Below are positions 55,960-64,000 of a stretch of DNA of 64,000 bases, in pieces. Each line of letters starts with the position of its first letter. Within the stretch, counting starts at the first letter, position 1. Source of the stretch: Ruegeria sp. SCSIO 43209 (lineage in GTDB: Bacteria; Pseudomonadota; Alphaproteobacteria; Rhodobacterales; Rhodobacteraceae); NCBI RefSeq assembly GCF_019904295.1, contig NZ_CP065359.1:1885001-1949000 (forward strand), in the 5' to 3' direction. The position numbers and the translations under genes were made by a program. Under the pieces are notes generated by a model that was not told the DNA's origin, searched no databases, and saw only the letters and a program-made list of their open reading frames with translations.

Positions 55960-56447
55960 TGCCCAAACTGGATCTTTCTCAGATACCGTTCAAAGGCGGT
56001 TCATCTTATCCCGGCAAGTTAGCCGAGGCCACCGCGGGTCGTTTTGTCCAGCGCGTCGGAGATGCAGGCGGGCTGACCCAATACGGGGTCAACATCGTAC
56101 GTTTGGAGCCCTCGGGGCTATCCTCGCTGCGCCATTACCACATGGAGCAGGACGAGTTTGCCATCATGCTCAGCGGCAAATGCATTCTGATCGATGATGA
56201 TGGCGAGCATGAGATGCTGCCCGGTGACTGCGCCGCTTGGCCTGCAGGTGAGGCCAATGGCCATCACCTTGTGAACAAAACCGACACGCCCGCAACCTTT
56301 CTGGTGGTGGGCACCCGGACCCCGACCGAGACCGGCTATTACAGCGATATAGACATGATGGTGAAAGATGATGAGAACGGATTCTCTTTCACTCGCAAGG
56401 ATGGCAGCCCGCTGACGGCTGACCAGATTGGAGATGACAATGACTGA
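55959..56447 (+). CDS. Cupin-domain protein
   Basis: A 162-residue protein with one cupin barrel. Motif 1 is HYHMEQDEFAIMLSGKCILI and motif 2 is LPGDCAAWPAGEANGHHLVN, giving the usual metal ligands (two His, Glu, His). The N-terminal region YPGKLAEATAGRFVQRVGDAGGLTQYGVNIVRLEPSG fits the TPR-independent transcription-free small cupins. The substrate is unknown. Fitted between fadA and fadB with overlaps at both ends (1 and 8 bases). Confidence 0.83.
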   Translation: MPKLDLSQIPFKGGSSYPGKLAEATAGRFVQRVGDAGGLTQYGVNIVRLEPSGLSSLRHYHMEQDEFAIMLSGKCILIDDDGEHEMLPGDCAAWPAGEANGHHLVNKTDTPATFLVVGTRTPTETGYYSDIDMMVKDDENGFSFTRKDGSPLTADQIGDDND

Positions 56448-58641
56448 TTTCACCCTCAGCAAAGACGCCGATGGCGTCGCCTTCATCACCTGGGACGTTC
56501 CCGGCAAATCCATGAACGTCCTGTCGCGCGAGGCCTTCACTCTGGTCGGTGATCTGATCGATCAGGCGCTGGCGGATGATGAGATCAAGGGCATCGTTAT
56601 CACCAGTGGAAAAGAAGGGTCGTTTGCAGGCGGCATGGACTTGAGCACGCTCGCCACGATCCGACAGGAGGCCGGCGACGAACCCGCGCAGGCACTGTTC
56701 GATTTCGTCATGAGTGGCCATAACATCCTGCGTCGGCTGGAACTGGCAGGCATGGACCCCAAGTCCAAAAAAGGCGGCAAGCCGGTCGCCTGTGCCATCA
56801 ACGGCACCTGCGCAGGGATCGGGACCGAGATCGCATTGGCCTGTCATCACCGTGTGATGACCAGCAATCCGAAATCCAAGATCGGCCTGCCTGAGATTCT
56901 GCTGGGTATCTTCCCCGGTGGAGGCGGCACCATGCGCTACAGCCGTATGGTCGGCGCAATGGCAGCGGCACCCGTCTTGCTTGAAGGCAAGATGATGGAC
57001 CCGAAGAAGGCCAAAGGCGCACAACTGATCGACGCGGTGGCGGATGATCCGGTTGCGGCGGCCAAGGAATGGGTACTGAACGCCAAGGAAGCTGATCTGG
57101 TAAAGCCGTGGGATGCCAAGGGCTACAAGATGCCCGGCGGCGCACCCTACCACCCCGCAGGTTTCATGACCTTCGTCGGCGCAAGCGCCATGGTGAACGG
57201 CAAGACTCAAGGTGCCTTCCCAGCGGCCAAGGCTCTGTTGAGTTCAATCTACGAAGGCGCATTGGTTGACTTTGACACCGCCTTGAAGATTGAGGCGCGC
57301 TGGTTCACCAACGTGCTCATGAACCCGTCTTCGTCAGCGATGATCCGGTCGCTGTTTCTGAACAAGGAGGCGCTGGAGAAAGGCGCAGTGCGGCCCAAGG
57401 ACGTGCCCGATCAGCGGGTCAAGAAGATCGGCGTTCTGGGTGCCGGCATGATGGGGGCTGGTATCGCGCTAGTCTCGGCACAGGCCGGGATGGAGGTCGT
57501 TCTGATCGACCGCGATCAGGCGGCTGCCGACAAGGGCAAAGCCTATAGCGAAAGCTACATGGATAAAAGGATCAAGCGCGGCAAAGCGACGGCTGAGAAG
57601 AAAGAAGCCCTGTTGGACCGCATTACCGCCACGCCCGATCTGGAGCACCTGAAAGGCTGCGACCTGATCATCGAAGCCGTGTTCGAAGACCCCGGCGTCA
57701 AGGCTGAAATGACCAAGAAGGTCGAGGCGATCATCCCCAAGGATTGCATCTTTGCGTCGAACACCTCGACCCTACCGATCACAGATCTGGCCAGGGCCAG
57801 CGTACGGCCCGAGCAATTCATTGGCATCCACTTCTTCTCACCGGTCGAGAAGATGTTCTTGGTCGAGATCATCAAAGGCAAGGAGACCGGCGATCGTGCT
57901 GTCGCCAAGGCGCTGGACTATGTGCGCCAAATCCGCAAGACACCGATCGTGGTCAATGACGCGCGCTTCTTCTACGCCAACCGCTGCATTATTCCGTACA
58001 TCAACGAAGGTCTGCGGATGATCACCGAAGGCGTCAGCCCTGTTCTGATCGACAATGCGGCGCGTCAGTTGGGCTTCCCCGTAGGACCCATTCAGCTGAA
58101 CGACGAAACCTCGATTGACCTGGGGGCCAAGATCGCCCGCGCTACTAAGGCAGCTATGGGCAACGCTTACCCGGAAAATCCGGGCGATGATCTGATCTTT
58201 TGGATGGAAGAACAAGGTCGTCTGGGTCGCAAGGCCAATGCAGGATTCTTCGACTATGACGACAAGGGCAAACGTGTCGAGTATTGGAAGGGCCTGCAGG
58301 ACAAATACCCACATGCCGCAAACCAGCCCGACCTGATCGAAGTGCAGGAACGTCTGATGTTCGCGCAGGTTCTGGAAGCCGTCCGTGCGCTGGAAGAAGG
58401 TGTTCTGGAAGATATCCGCGAGGGCGACGTGGGTGCGATACTTGGCTGGGGCTTTGCGCCGTGGTCCGGTGGCCCGCTCAGCTGGTTGGACATCATTGGT
58501 ACGCCCTACGCCGCCGAACGCTGCGATCAACTTACCGAAGCCTATGGTGAGCGCTTTACCTGCCCGCCGCTGCTGCGCGAGATGGCGGAAAAAGGTCAGA
58601 GCTTCTATGGCCGCTTCAACCCCGAAGCACAGGCCGCCTGA
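56440..58641 (+). CDS. fadB: Bifunctional enoyl-CoA hydratase/3-hydroxyacyl-CoA dehydrogenase (FadB-like)
   Basis: A 733-residue two-step enzyme. The N-terminal crotonase domain (1-190) has CAINGTCAGIGTEIALACHHRV and the catalytic glutamate in LPEILLGIFPGGGGTMRY. The dehydrogenase part (about 325-640) has the NAD motif IGVLGAGMMGAGIALVSAQAG and the catalytic histidine in IHFFSPVEKMFLVEI. It hydrates enoyl-CoA and oxidises the alcohol before thiolysis by the fadA product. The ATG at 56440 has GGAG six bases upstream; earlier TTG/ATG codons are too close to it. It overlaps the cupin gene. Confidence 0.94.
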   Translation: MTDFTLSKDADGVAFITWDVPGKSMNVLSREAFTLVGDLIDQALADDEIKGIVITSGKEGSFAGGMDLSTLATIRQEAGDEPAQALFDFVMSGHNILRRLELAGMDPKSKKGGKPVACAINGTCAGIGTEIALACHHRVMTSNPKSKIGLPEILLGIFPGGGGTMRYSRMVGAMAAAPVLLEGKMMDPKKAKGAQLIDAVADDPVAAAKEWVLNAKEADLVKPWDAKGYKMPGGAPYHPAGFMTFVGASAMVNGKTQGAFPAAKALLSSIYEGALVDFDTALKIEARWFTNVLMNPSSSAMIRSLFLNKEALEKGAVRPKDVPDQRVKKIGVLGAGMMGAGIALVSAQAGMEVVLIDRDQAAADKGKAYSESYMDKRIKRGKATAEKKEALLDRITATPDLEHLKGCDLIIEAVFEDPGVKAEMTKKVEAIIPKDCIFASNTSTLPITDLARASVRPEQFIGIHFFSPVEKMFLVEIIKGKETGDRAVAKALDYVRQIRKTPIVVNDARFFYANRCIIPYINEGLRMITEGVSPVLIDNAARQLGFPVGPIQLNDETSIDLGAKIARATKAAMGNAYPENPGDDLIFWMEEQGRLGRKANAGFFDYDDKGKRVEYWKGLQDKYPHAANQPDLIEVQERLMFAQVLEAVRALEEGVLEDIREGDVGAILGWGFAPWSGGPLSWLDIIGTPYAAERCDQLTEAYGERFTCPPLLREMAEKGQSFYGRFNPEAQAA

Positions 58642-58650
58642 ACAAAGACA

Positions 58651-58676
58651 GCAGGCGCATGAGCCCATGCGCCTGC
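58651..58676. terminator. Hairpin between fadB and the Hint gene
   Basis: A perfect 11-base-pair stem (58651-58661 and 58666-58676) with a four-base loop lies in the 53-base gap between convergent genes. It is GC-rich and symmetrical and followed by only two T residues on the plus strand, so it may stop or stabilise transcripts from both sides. Confidence 0.65.
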
Positions 58677-58694
58677 TTCATACTCAAACACCTA

Positions 58695-59471
58695 CTATTG
58701 CAGCTGCCATTCAGGCCGCAGGAACAGCGCAGGCATATTGGGCCGCCCCGGTCGCCCGGGTCGACGTACGCCCAATGCCGGTCGGATCGGGAAAATTGGC
58801 TCTTGCGGAATGGGTGCAGGTAACGCAGCCAACGGGTTGGTTAAAGCCGAAAGGTTCCCTTTGCCGGTCACGGCCTCGATCAGAAGATCGGCGTGTTCAG
58901 CATCCGCGACTTCATAGGCCTCAGGGTTTCGACTTGACCCGGTATTCATGCGACCGGACGGGCAATAAGCCTGAAATCCGCCCTCGATAAAAACCAGCTC
59001 ATCCTCGTCAAAGAATAATGACGTGACATCGAATGACTGCGCAGGCGTGCTGGACTCAATACGCCCCACCCCGCTGAGCGTTCGAGCTGGAATGATCGAA
59101 ACCCCCTCGATTCCAACACCAAGCTTGCCTTGATCCAATGCCATACCCTGTTCCGGCATCAGCCAGACTGGGCGCCCATTATAAGCTGCTCGGGATGGCA
59201 CAAGGATCGGCAGATGCTCGGGCCTGCGTTCGTCTCCCGGCACCACGATCCGGTCGACGCAAACGCGCCTCAGTTCTTTGAACCCATGGTCCCGGGTCCG
59301 CACCAGATCGCCTGCAACTAGTCTTTCGACCCGTTTCCAGCCCCCTGTTGTGGACACTTTGGTTCCGTGCAGCAATCCCCCACGACGCGCTGATGCGGCC
59401 TGTCCCACAAAGGCCTGTCGGCCTTTAACTTCACGTTTCGAATACCCCGAAACACTCACTAACTCTAACAC
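58695..59471 (-). CDS. Hint-domain (Hedgehog/intein-type) protein, degenerate nucleophile
   Basis: A 258-residue protein with a Hint_2-type domain, a family very common in Rhodobacteraceae. GLLHGTKVSTTGGWKRVERLVAGDLVRTRDHGFKELRRV replaces the usual C-x-x-x-GT-x-I-x-T... start: the first residue of the domain is leucine where active Hint domains have cysteine or serine. QSFDVTSLFFDEDELVFIEGGFQAYCPS follows. The C-terminal tail has proline-arginine repeats (RRPGRPGRPNMP). I chose the GTG at 59471, with AAGGGGGA upstream; a TTG at 59498 would add nine residues. Autoprocessing is unlikely. Confidence 0.72.
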   Translation of the reverse strand: MLELVSVSGYSKREVKGRQAFVGQAASARRGGLLHGTKVSTTGGWKRVERLVAGDLVRTRDHGFKELRRVCVDRIVVPGDERRPEHLPILVPSRAAYNGRPVWLMPEQGMALDQGKLGVGIEGVSIIPARTLSGVGRIESSTPAQSFDVTSLFFDEDELVFIEGGFQAYCPSGRMNTGSSRNPEAYEVADAEHADLLIEAVTGKGNLSALTNPLAALPAPIPQEPIFPIRPALGVRRPGRPGRPNMPALFLRPEWQLQ

Positions 59472-59680
59472 GTGCCGTCCCCCTTTTGGCACCTTCAAAC
59501 AACTCAGAAGGTCTTAGAGTTGTGCCTCAATTGGACTTAGTTTTGCCACATTTGAGGCCAAATTAGGCCAGTTTCGCCGCAATTTACTGGTTTTGAATAA
59601 ACAAATCAGTATTCCGAACGGGCTTTGATATGCATCTCGAAACGATACTATGACGGATACAAGCCGATTCTATTCCGTTC

Positions 59681-60619
59681 TTACTGCGCCGCCTGCTGTA
59701 GCGAGGATATCCGCCGCTCCCGCCACCCAAGCAGCACTCCGGCAGAGGCGATCATGCCAATACCGATAATTTGCATCTGCCCGACGGACTGCCCAAACGC
59801 CACCCAGGCAAAGAGCGGGCCAAATATCATGACCGAGTATTCAAAGACTGCGACATATGATGGCTCACCCAGTTGATAGGCTTTGATCAGCATAAAAACG
59901 GCAATTGTTGAGCCCACGGCCTGAACCACTACCCAAGGCAACGCGTCTTGCATCGGCCAAACCCAACCGCGCATCGCGAAGCCATCCGGCCCGACTGGCA
60001 CGCCAACCGGAAACAGGGCAAGCCAGATCAGTCCGATCGCCCCCGCAAGCCCCAGTGTGACAACCATCGCCGCCAGCAGCGCAACAGTGCTTTCGTCGGA
60101 ACAGTGGGTGCGCGTTACAACAGCGCTGAGTGCGTAAAAGAAGCCACCAGCGACTGGCAGTAGCGTCTTTACGTCAAATGATGTCGGGTCCGGCTGCAAT
60201 ACGCACAGAATTCCCGAAAACCCCAATAAAACAGCCACGATCCGCCAGGGACCTATGCGCTGCTTCAACAAAAGGGCCGAAATCAACAGCACGAATATCG
60301 GCGATGTGAATAACCCGGCAAGCGCCTGAGCGATGGGCATCAATGCCAGCGCGCTGAAATAGAAAAGCATTGCCAGCGTGATCAACACGCTGCGCACCGC
60401 GACGACACCAATCCGCCGGGGTCTTAAGGTGCCCAAACCCAATATCGACAACACCGCGATCAGCGGCAGCATCAGTAAGGCGCGACTTAGGTGAAACTGC
60501 CAAAGCCCCACGCTCTCGGCCACGCGGATCACGAAATTGTCGATCACGCCGATAATGGACATGGCCGCAACCATCAGCAACGACGCCATGATTGAATGGG
60601 TTTGTTGTTGTGACTGCAT
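59681..60619 (-). CDS. DMT superfamily (EamA) exporter
   Basis: A 312-residue inner-membrane protein with ten helices in two EamA repeats. Landmarks are LSRALLMLPLIAVLSILGLGTL and ALMPIAQALAGLFTSPIFVLLISALLLKQRIGPWRIVAVLLGFSGIL in the first half, and EPSYVAVFEYSVMIFGPLFAWVAFGQ in the second. It probably exports amino acids or other metabolites. The ATG at 60619 follows AGAGGCGCGG. The 209-base stretch between it and the Hint gene is AT-rich and contains no further gene that I can see. Confidence 0.88.
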   Translation of the reverse strand: MQSQQQTHSIMASLLMVAAMSIIGVIDNFVIRVAESVGLWQFHLSRALLMLPLIAVLSILGLGTLRPRRIGVVAVRSVLITLAMLFYFSALALMPIAQALAGLFTSPIFVLLISALLLKQRIGPWRIVAVLLGFSGILCVLQPDPTSFDVKTLLPVAGGFFYALSAVVTRTHCSDESTVALLAAMVVTLGLAGAIGLIWLALFPVGVPVGPDGFAMRGWVWPMQDALPWVVVQAVGSTIAVFMLIKAYQLGEPSYVAVFEYSVMIFGPLFAWVAFGQSVGQMQIIGIGMIASAGVLLGWRERRISSLQQAAQ

Positions 60620-60766
60620 CCGCGCCTCTGCCCTTAATCAGCCCGTTCTGTTCGAAACTTACCCGGCACACTCAGCACATTTCACAAACACTGAGCAACA
60701 GGTTTGCGCCGCTGGTTTTCGCCATGCTAAGCTTGGCGCAAAATAATATTCGAGCAGCATTACCCG

Positions 60767-61780
60767 ATGACCGCACTCAAACAGTACCAGCGGATCGAAG
60801 CCACCGGTCTTTGGCGTCCCTCGCCCGATGAGCAACGGCGCGAAGTAGTCGTATCGATTGGTGAAGCCACTCTGACGATTTCTGACTTCAATGACAGCGC
60901 GCTGACCCATTGGTCGCTGGCGGCGCTAGAGCGACAAAACCCCGGAACCTATCCCGCGATATTCAATCCCGACGGCGATCCCGGCGAAACACTGGAGCTT
61001 GCAGAATCTGAAACCACAATGATCGAAGCAATTGACCGGCTGCAGCGCGCCATCGACCGTGCCAGACCACATCCCGGACGGCTGCGTTGGCTCAGCGTTG
61101 CAGGGGTTGTGCTGGCGGTTTTGGCGGTGCTTTTGTTCTGGCTACCCAATGCATTGCAGCGCCATGTTGTTTCGGTAGTGCCAGAGGTCAAGCAACAAGA
61201 AATCGGCGATGCAATCCTGCAGCGGATCGAAAGGGTATCAGGCAAGGCTTGCTCTTCGCCTGATGCGCAAGCGTCGCTGGATCAGCTGGCGCGCCGCACC
61301 GGTGTCCGCCAAGTCGTGATCCTACCAGCAGGTCTGCCTGACAGCCTGAGCCTGCCGGGTGGAACCGTACTGCTAAACCGGGCACTGGTCGAAGATCACG
61401 AAGACCCAGCCGTTGCCGCCGGATACATCATAGCCGCGCGCGCGCGGGCAACTCAGCAGGAACCGCTGGACGATCTGTTGGACCGTACAGGCCCGAGTGC
61501 CGCATTTCGGTTGCTGACCACCGGCGAATTGACGCCCGAGATCGTGGACACCTACACCGAGCAGGTTCTATCCGGTCCACAGCCGCAGCTAAGCGATGAC
61601 GTGCTGCTCGCGGTTTTTGCACAGACCGCTCTGCCCTCGACCCCATACGCCTATGCGATTGATATCACAGGCGAGTCCGTTCTTGGATTGATAGAAGCCG
61701 ATCCGATGGCGGGTCGTACTTTGGAACAGGTACTGCCCGACCGCGATTGGGTCCGGCTACAGAATATCTGCGGGCAATAG
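60767..61780 (+). CDS. Membrane-anchored protein resembling an M48 peptidase without its zinc motif
   Basis: A 337-residue protein. A soluble N-terminal part (1-105) is followed by one membrane helix (about 108-128) and a C-terminal domain. SLPGGTVLLNRALVEDHEDPAVAAGYIIAARARATQQEP (residues 196-231, landmarks) has the shape of the M48 segment before and at the active site, where a peptidase would have HExxH; here GYIIAARAR has no zinc ligands. It is therefore probably a non-enzymatic relative. It was not recognised from any named family, and function is unknown. It converges on upp with a 3-base gap. Confidence 0.7.
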   Translation: MTALKQYQRIEATGLWRPSPDEQRREVVVSIGEATLTISDFNDSALTHWSLAALERQNPGTYPAIFNPDGDPGETLELAESETTMIEAIDRLQRAIDRARPHPGRLRWLSVAGVVLAVLAVLLFWLPNALQRHVVSVVPEVKQQEIGDAILQRIERVSGKACSSPDAQASLDQLARRTGVRQVVILPAGLPDSLSLPGGTVLLNRALVEDHEDPAVAAGYIIAARARATQQEPLDDLLDRTGPSAAFRLLTTGELTPEIVDTYTEQVLSGPQPQLSDDVLLAVFAQTALPSTPYAYAIDITGESVLGLIEADPMAGRTLEQVLPDRDWVRLQNICGQ

Positions 61781-61783
61781 CAC

Positions 61784-62416
61784 CTATTTGGTCCCGAACA
61801 TCCGATCCCCGGCGTCACCTAGTCCAGGCATAATGTAACCCTTTGAGTTCAGTTCACGATCCAGCGCGGCCGTGACGATTTTGACATCCGGGTGCGCCTC
61901 TTTCATGCGCGCGACGCCCTCGGGGGCAGCCAGCAGGCACAGAAAGCGGATATCTTTCGCCCCCTGCTCTTTCAGCAAATCAATGGCCGCAGCCGAGCTG
62001 TTGCCGGTTGCCAGCATCGGATCAACAGCAATGACCAAACGGTCCGTCAAACCCTCGGGAGCTTTGAAATAGTATTGGACCGGCTTCAGCGTCTCTTCAT
62101 CCCGATAAAGCCCCACGAACCCCACTCGGGCAGAGGGGATCAGCTCCAGCACGCCGTCCAACATCCCGTTTCCAGCCCGCAGGATCGATACCAGCGCCAA
62201 TTTTTTGCCCGCCAGAATGGGTGCGTCCATTTCTTCCATCGGGGTTTCGATATGGCGGGTGGTCAGCGGCATCTCGCGGGTGACCTCATAAGCCAGCAAA
62301 AGCGTGATCTCGCGCAGCAACTGCCGGAACACAGCGGTTGAGGTGCCTTTGTCCCGCATGAGCGTCAATTTGTGCTGCACCAATGGGTGGTCGACGACGG
62401 TCAGGTGATCGCTCAT
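61784..62416 (-). CDS. upp: Uracil phosphoribosyltransferase
   Basis: A 210-residue salvage enzyme making UMP from uracil and PRPP. The PRPP-binding motif [21 protein letters not shown] is near residue 130, and [35 protein letters not shown] and the C-terminal [11 protein letters not shown] are diagnostic. Its start overlaps the add stop by ATGA, so it is the last gene of the deoB-add-upp unit. Confidence 0.95.
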   Translation of the reverse strand: MSDHLTVVDHPLVQHKLTLMRDKGTSTAVFRQLLREITLLLAYEVTREMPLTTRHIETPMEEMDAPILAGKKLALVSILRAGNGMLDGVLELIPSARVGFVGLYRDEETLKPVQYYFKAPEGLTDRLVIAVDPMLATGNSSAAAIDLLKEQGAKDIRFLCLLAAPEGVARMKEAHPDVKIVTAALDRELNSKGYIMPGLGDAGDRMFGTK

Positions 62417-63399
62417 GATGTCTCCAGTCTTTTCTTGACCCGCGCGCGGGTCTCTTCATCGCAAAAGGCCGCGTTCAGGGCTGTTTCATTCAGGGCAGCA
62501 AAATCTTCGGCTTGCCAGCCGAACGCTGCATTCAGCATCTCATATTCGCGCCGCATCGTGGTATGAAAAAACGGCGGATCGTCAGTGGATACCGTGACGT
62601 TGACGCCTGCATCACGCAATTTAGCGATGGGATGTGCGGCAAAATCAGGAAACAGGCCCAGTACCACGTTTGAACCCGGGCAGACCTCAAGCGTTATGCC
62701 CCGGTCAACTAACTCGTACACAAGATCCGGGTCTTCGATGGCGCGAACGCCATGGCCTATGCGCTCGACCCCCAAATCACGGACAGCATCCCGAACACTC
62801 TCTGGACCGCCAAATTCACCGGCATGGGTCGTCAATCGCAACCCAGCCTCGCGCGCGCAATCAAAGGCCCATTTGAAATCGCCCTGCATTCCGACGGATT
62901 CGTTGCCGCCCATACCAAATCCGGTAATCCAGTCACCTGCAGTTTCAGCCGCACAATGGGCGCTGGCCTTGGCTTGCTCGGGTCCAAAATGGCGCACGCA
63001 AGTGATGACACCACGCAGGGTGATCCCGAATTTGCGCTCGGCCTCGTCTGCGGCGTCCTGAATCGCAGTCAGGTAATCCTTCCATGCATGCAAATCGCCA
63101 CCGCCGCAGAAATCCGGGCTAAGGAATGTTTCGGAATACACCACACCATTCGCGGCGCTCTCTTCCAGAATGGCCAGTGTCAGGCGGCGGAAATCTTCGG
63201 GCGTTTTCAGCACCTCGCACGCAGCCTCATAAACGCTAAGGAAATGGGTAAAGTCGCGGAAATCATAAGAGCCGTCGGGTTTGAATATCCCGCTCAGGTC
63301 CACTCGTTTCTCATGGGCCAGTTGGCGTATGAAGCTAGGCGGAGCGGCGCCTTCATGGTGCAAATGTAATTCGATCTTAGGCAGGTCAGCGACTGTCAT
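62413..63399 (-). CDS. add: Adenosine deaminase
   Basis: A 328-residue zinc-dependent TIM-barrel enzyme that deaminates adenosine or deoxyadenosine to (deoxy)inosine. The metal-binding HxH is in [15 protein letters not shown] near residue 11, further ligands in [12 protein letters not shown] and VSTDDPPFF, and the catalytic glutamate is in the THAGE motif. Coupled to deoB (start overlaps its stop) and to upp. It provides hypoxanthine nucleosides for salvage together with deoB products. Confidence 0.93.
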   Translation of the reverse strand: MTVADLPKIELHLHHEGAAPPSFIRQLAHEKRVDLSGIFKPDGSYDFRDFTHFLSVYEAACEVLKTPEDFRRLTLAILEESAANGVVYSETFLSPDFCGGGDLHAWKDYLTAIQDAADEAERKFGITLRGVITCVRHFGPEQAKASAHCAAETAGDWITGFGMGGNESVGMQGDFKWAFDCAREAGLRLTTHAGEFGGPESVRDAVRDLGVERIGHGVRAIEDPDLVYELVDRGITLEVCPGSNVVLGLFPDFAAHPIAKLRDAGVNVTVSTDDPPFFHTTMRREYEMLNAAFGWQAEDFAALNETALNAAFCDEETRARVKKRLETS

Positions 63400-64000
63400 A
63401 GAAAAGTCCTTCCCGGCCCTTGCGCCGGTATGTTCAGGTGGTGCGCTATACTGGCGGCGATATCGGCAAAGTTCACGGGACCGATCTCGCCCGTGCCCTG
63501 CCCTGCGATCAGCACGGGCACTTGTTCACGCGTGTGGTCAGTGCCACTCCAACTGGGGTCGTTGCCGTGGTCTGCGGTCAATAGCATCAGATCACCGGGG
63601 CGCAGTTTTTGCGCAATCACTCCGATTTCACGATCGAACCATTCCAGCGCGCGGGCATAGCCGCTGATATCGCGCCGATGGCCATACAGACTGTCGAACT
63701 CGACAAAGTTTGCAAAGGTCAGGCTGCCCTCTTCCGCCTCATCAACGAGGTCCGACAGGTGACGCATCAACTCTGCGTCCGAACCCTTTCGCAGCGTGTC
63801 GATCCCCTGCATTGAAAATATATCGCCAATCTTGCCCACCGCATGCACACGGCGACCGGCATCCTGTGCCCAATTCGTAAGAACGGGTTCAGGTGGAACG
63901 ATGGCAAAATCCTTGCGGTTGGTTGTCCGGGTGAACCCCTTTTCGGGCGTTCCGACAAACGGCCGGGCGATAACGCGGCCCACTTTCATCTCGTGCAATC
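63396..64000 (-). CDS. deoB: Phosphopentomutase (5' end outside window)
   Basis: The C-terminal 200 residues of phosphopentomutase, which converts (deoxy)ribose 1-phosphate to the 5-phosphate after nucleoside phosphorolysis. It belongs to the alkaline phosphatase superfamily; MKVGRVIARPFVG, NFVEFDSLYGHRRD and the metal-binding TADHGNDPSWSGTDHTREQVPVLIAG are family hallmarks. Full-length DeoB is about 400 residues, so roughly half lies beyond base 64000. The visible TTG/ATG near the edge are internal, not starts. Confidence 0.95.
   Translation of the reverse strand, partial: LHEMKVGRVIARPFVGTPEKGFTRTTNRKDFAIVPPEPVLTNWAQDAGRRVHAVGKIGDIFSMQGIDTLRKGSDAELMRHLSDLVDEAEEGSLTFANFVEFDSLYGHRRDISGYARALEWFDREIGVIAQKLRPGDLMLLTADHGNDPSWSGTDHTREQVPVLIAGQGTGEIGPVNFADIAASIAHHLNIPAQGPGRTFL

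Overview
The window is high-GC alphaproteobacterial DNA. Gene content and order point to the Rhodobacteraceae, probably a marine Roseobacter relative such as Ruegeria. The evidence is an aerobic (CobG/CobF-type) cobalamin operon, an OpgC-type glucan succinyltransferase, an Mrp antiporter with fused A/B subunits, a SelD fused to a flavoprotein, a Hint-domain protein, and very dense ATGA-coupled gene packing. Species is inferred, not proven. I see no rRNA, tRNA, insertion sequence, prophage or CRISPR array, and the only gene-free stretch over 300 bases (8497-8923) holds a cobalamin riboswitch.

Layout, left half. 1-5698: a tripartite tricarboxylate transporter (tctCBA, minus strand, tctA cut by the left edge) diverges from its two-component regulator genes tctDE, which are overlapped by a gene for a second periplasmic solute-binding protein. 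5823-8496: minus-strand methyltransferase, glycosyltransferase and a 3-hydroxyisobutyrate-dehydrogenase-like enzyme. 8650-22749: a B12 riboswitch followed by a DUF1636 protein and cobW-N-G-H-I-J-(K)-L-E-M-B-A-F. cobK alone is inverted, and its start codon interlocks with that of cobL in one CATG. This set covers uroporphyrinogen III to hydrogenobyrinate diamide plus the large cobaltochelatase subunit; cobS, cobT and the late adenosylation and nucleotide-loop genes are not here. 22826-26160: a DUF302 protein, a ThDP enzyme and a CoA transferase. 26341-32326: a TPR protein and opgC-opgG-opgH for osmoregulated periplasmic glucans. 32327-33612: an esterase/PHB-depolymerase-like protein and a rhodanese (minus).

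Layout, right half. 33833-39754: mrpA(B)CDEFG sodium/proton antiporter. 39760-42962: selD (flavoprotein fusion) and mnmH, convergent, which make selenophosphate and use it on tRNA. 43114-46396: a TPR-sulfotransferase and a periplasmic 5'-nucleotidase that share a bidirectional terminator. 46505-48664: a four-gene coupled string, DUF952-DUF1330-pyrD-arsC. 48661-50919: a MATE exporter and two hotdog thioesterases (minus). 51037-58641: a fatty-acid beta-oxidation cluster with two tandem MerR regulators, acyl-CoA dehydrogenase, a 70-residue orphan protein, GST, thiolase, cupin and a FadB-like bifunctional enzyme. 58695-61780: a degenerate Hint protein, a DMT exporter and a membrane-anchored protein that looks like an M48 peptidase without its zinc motif. 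61784-64000: nucleoside salvage genes upp, add and deoB (minus, deoB cut by the right edge).

Most genes are ordinary housekeeping. The parts most worth a second look are the DUF1636 protein placed first under the B12 riboswitch, the cobK/cobL interlocked starts, the 11-bp tandem repeat between tctC and tctD, the three-gene tctDE/solute-binding signalling unit, the ThDP/CoA-transferase pair, the tandem MerR pair with ACGT operators, and the small protein inside the beta-oxidation operon.
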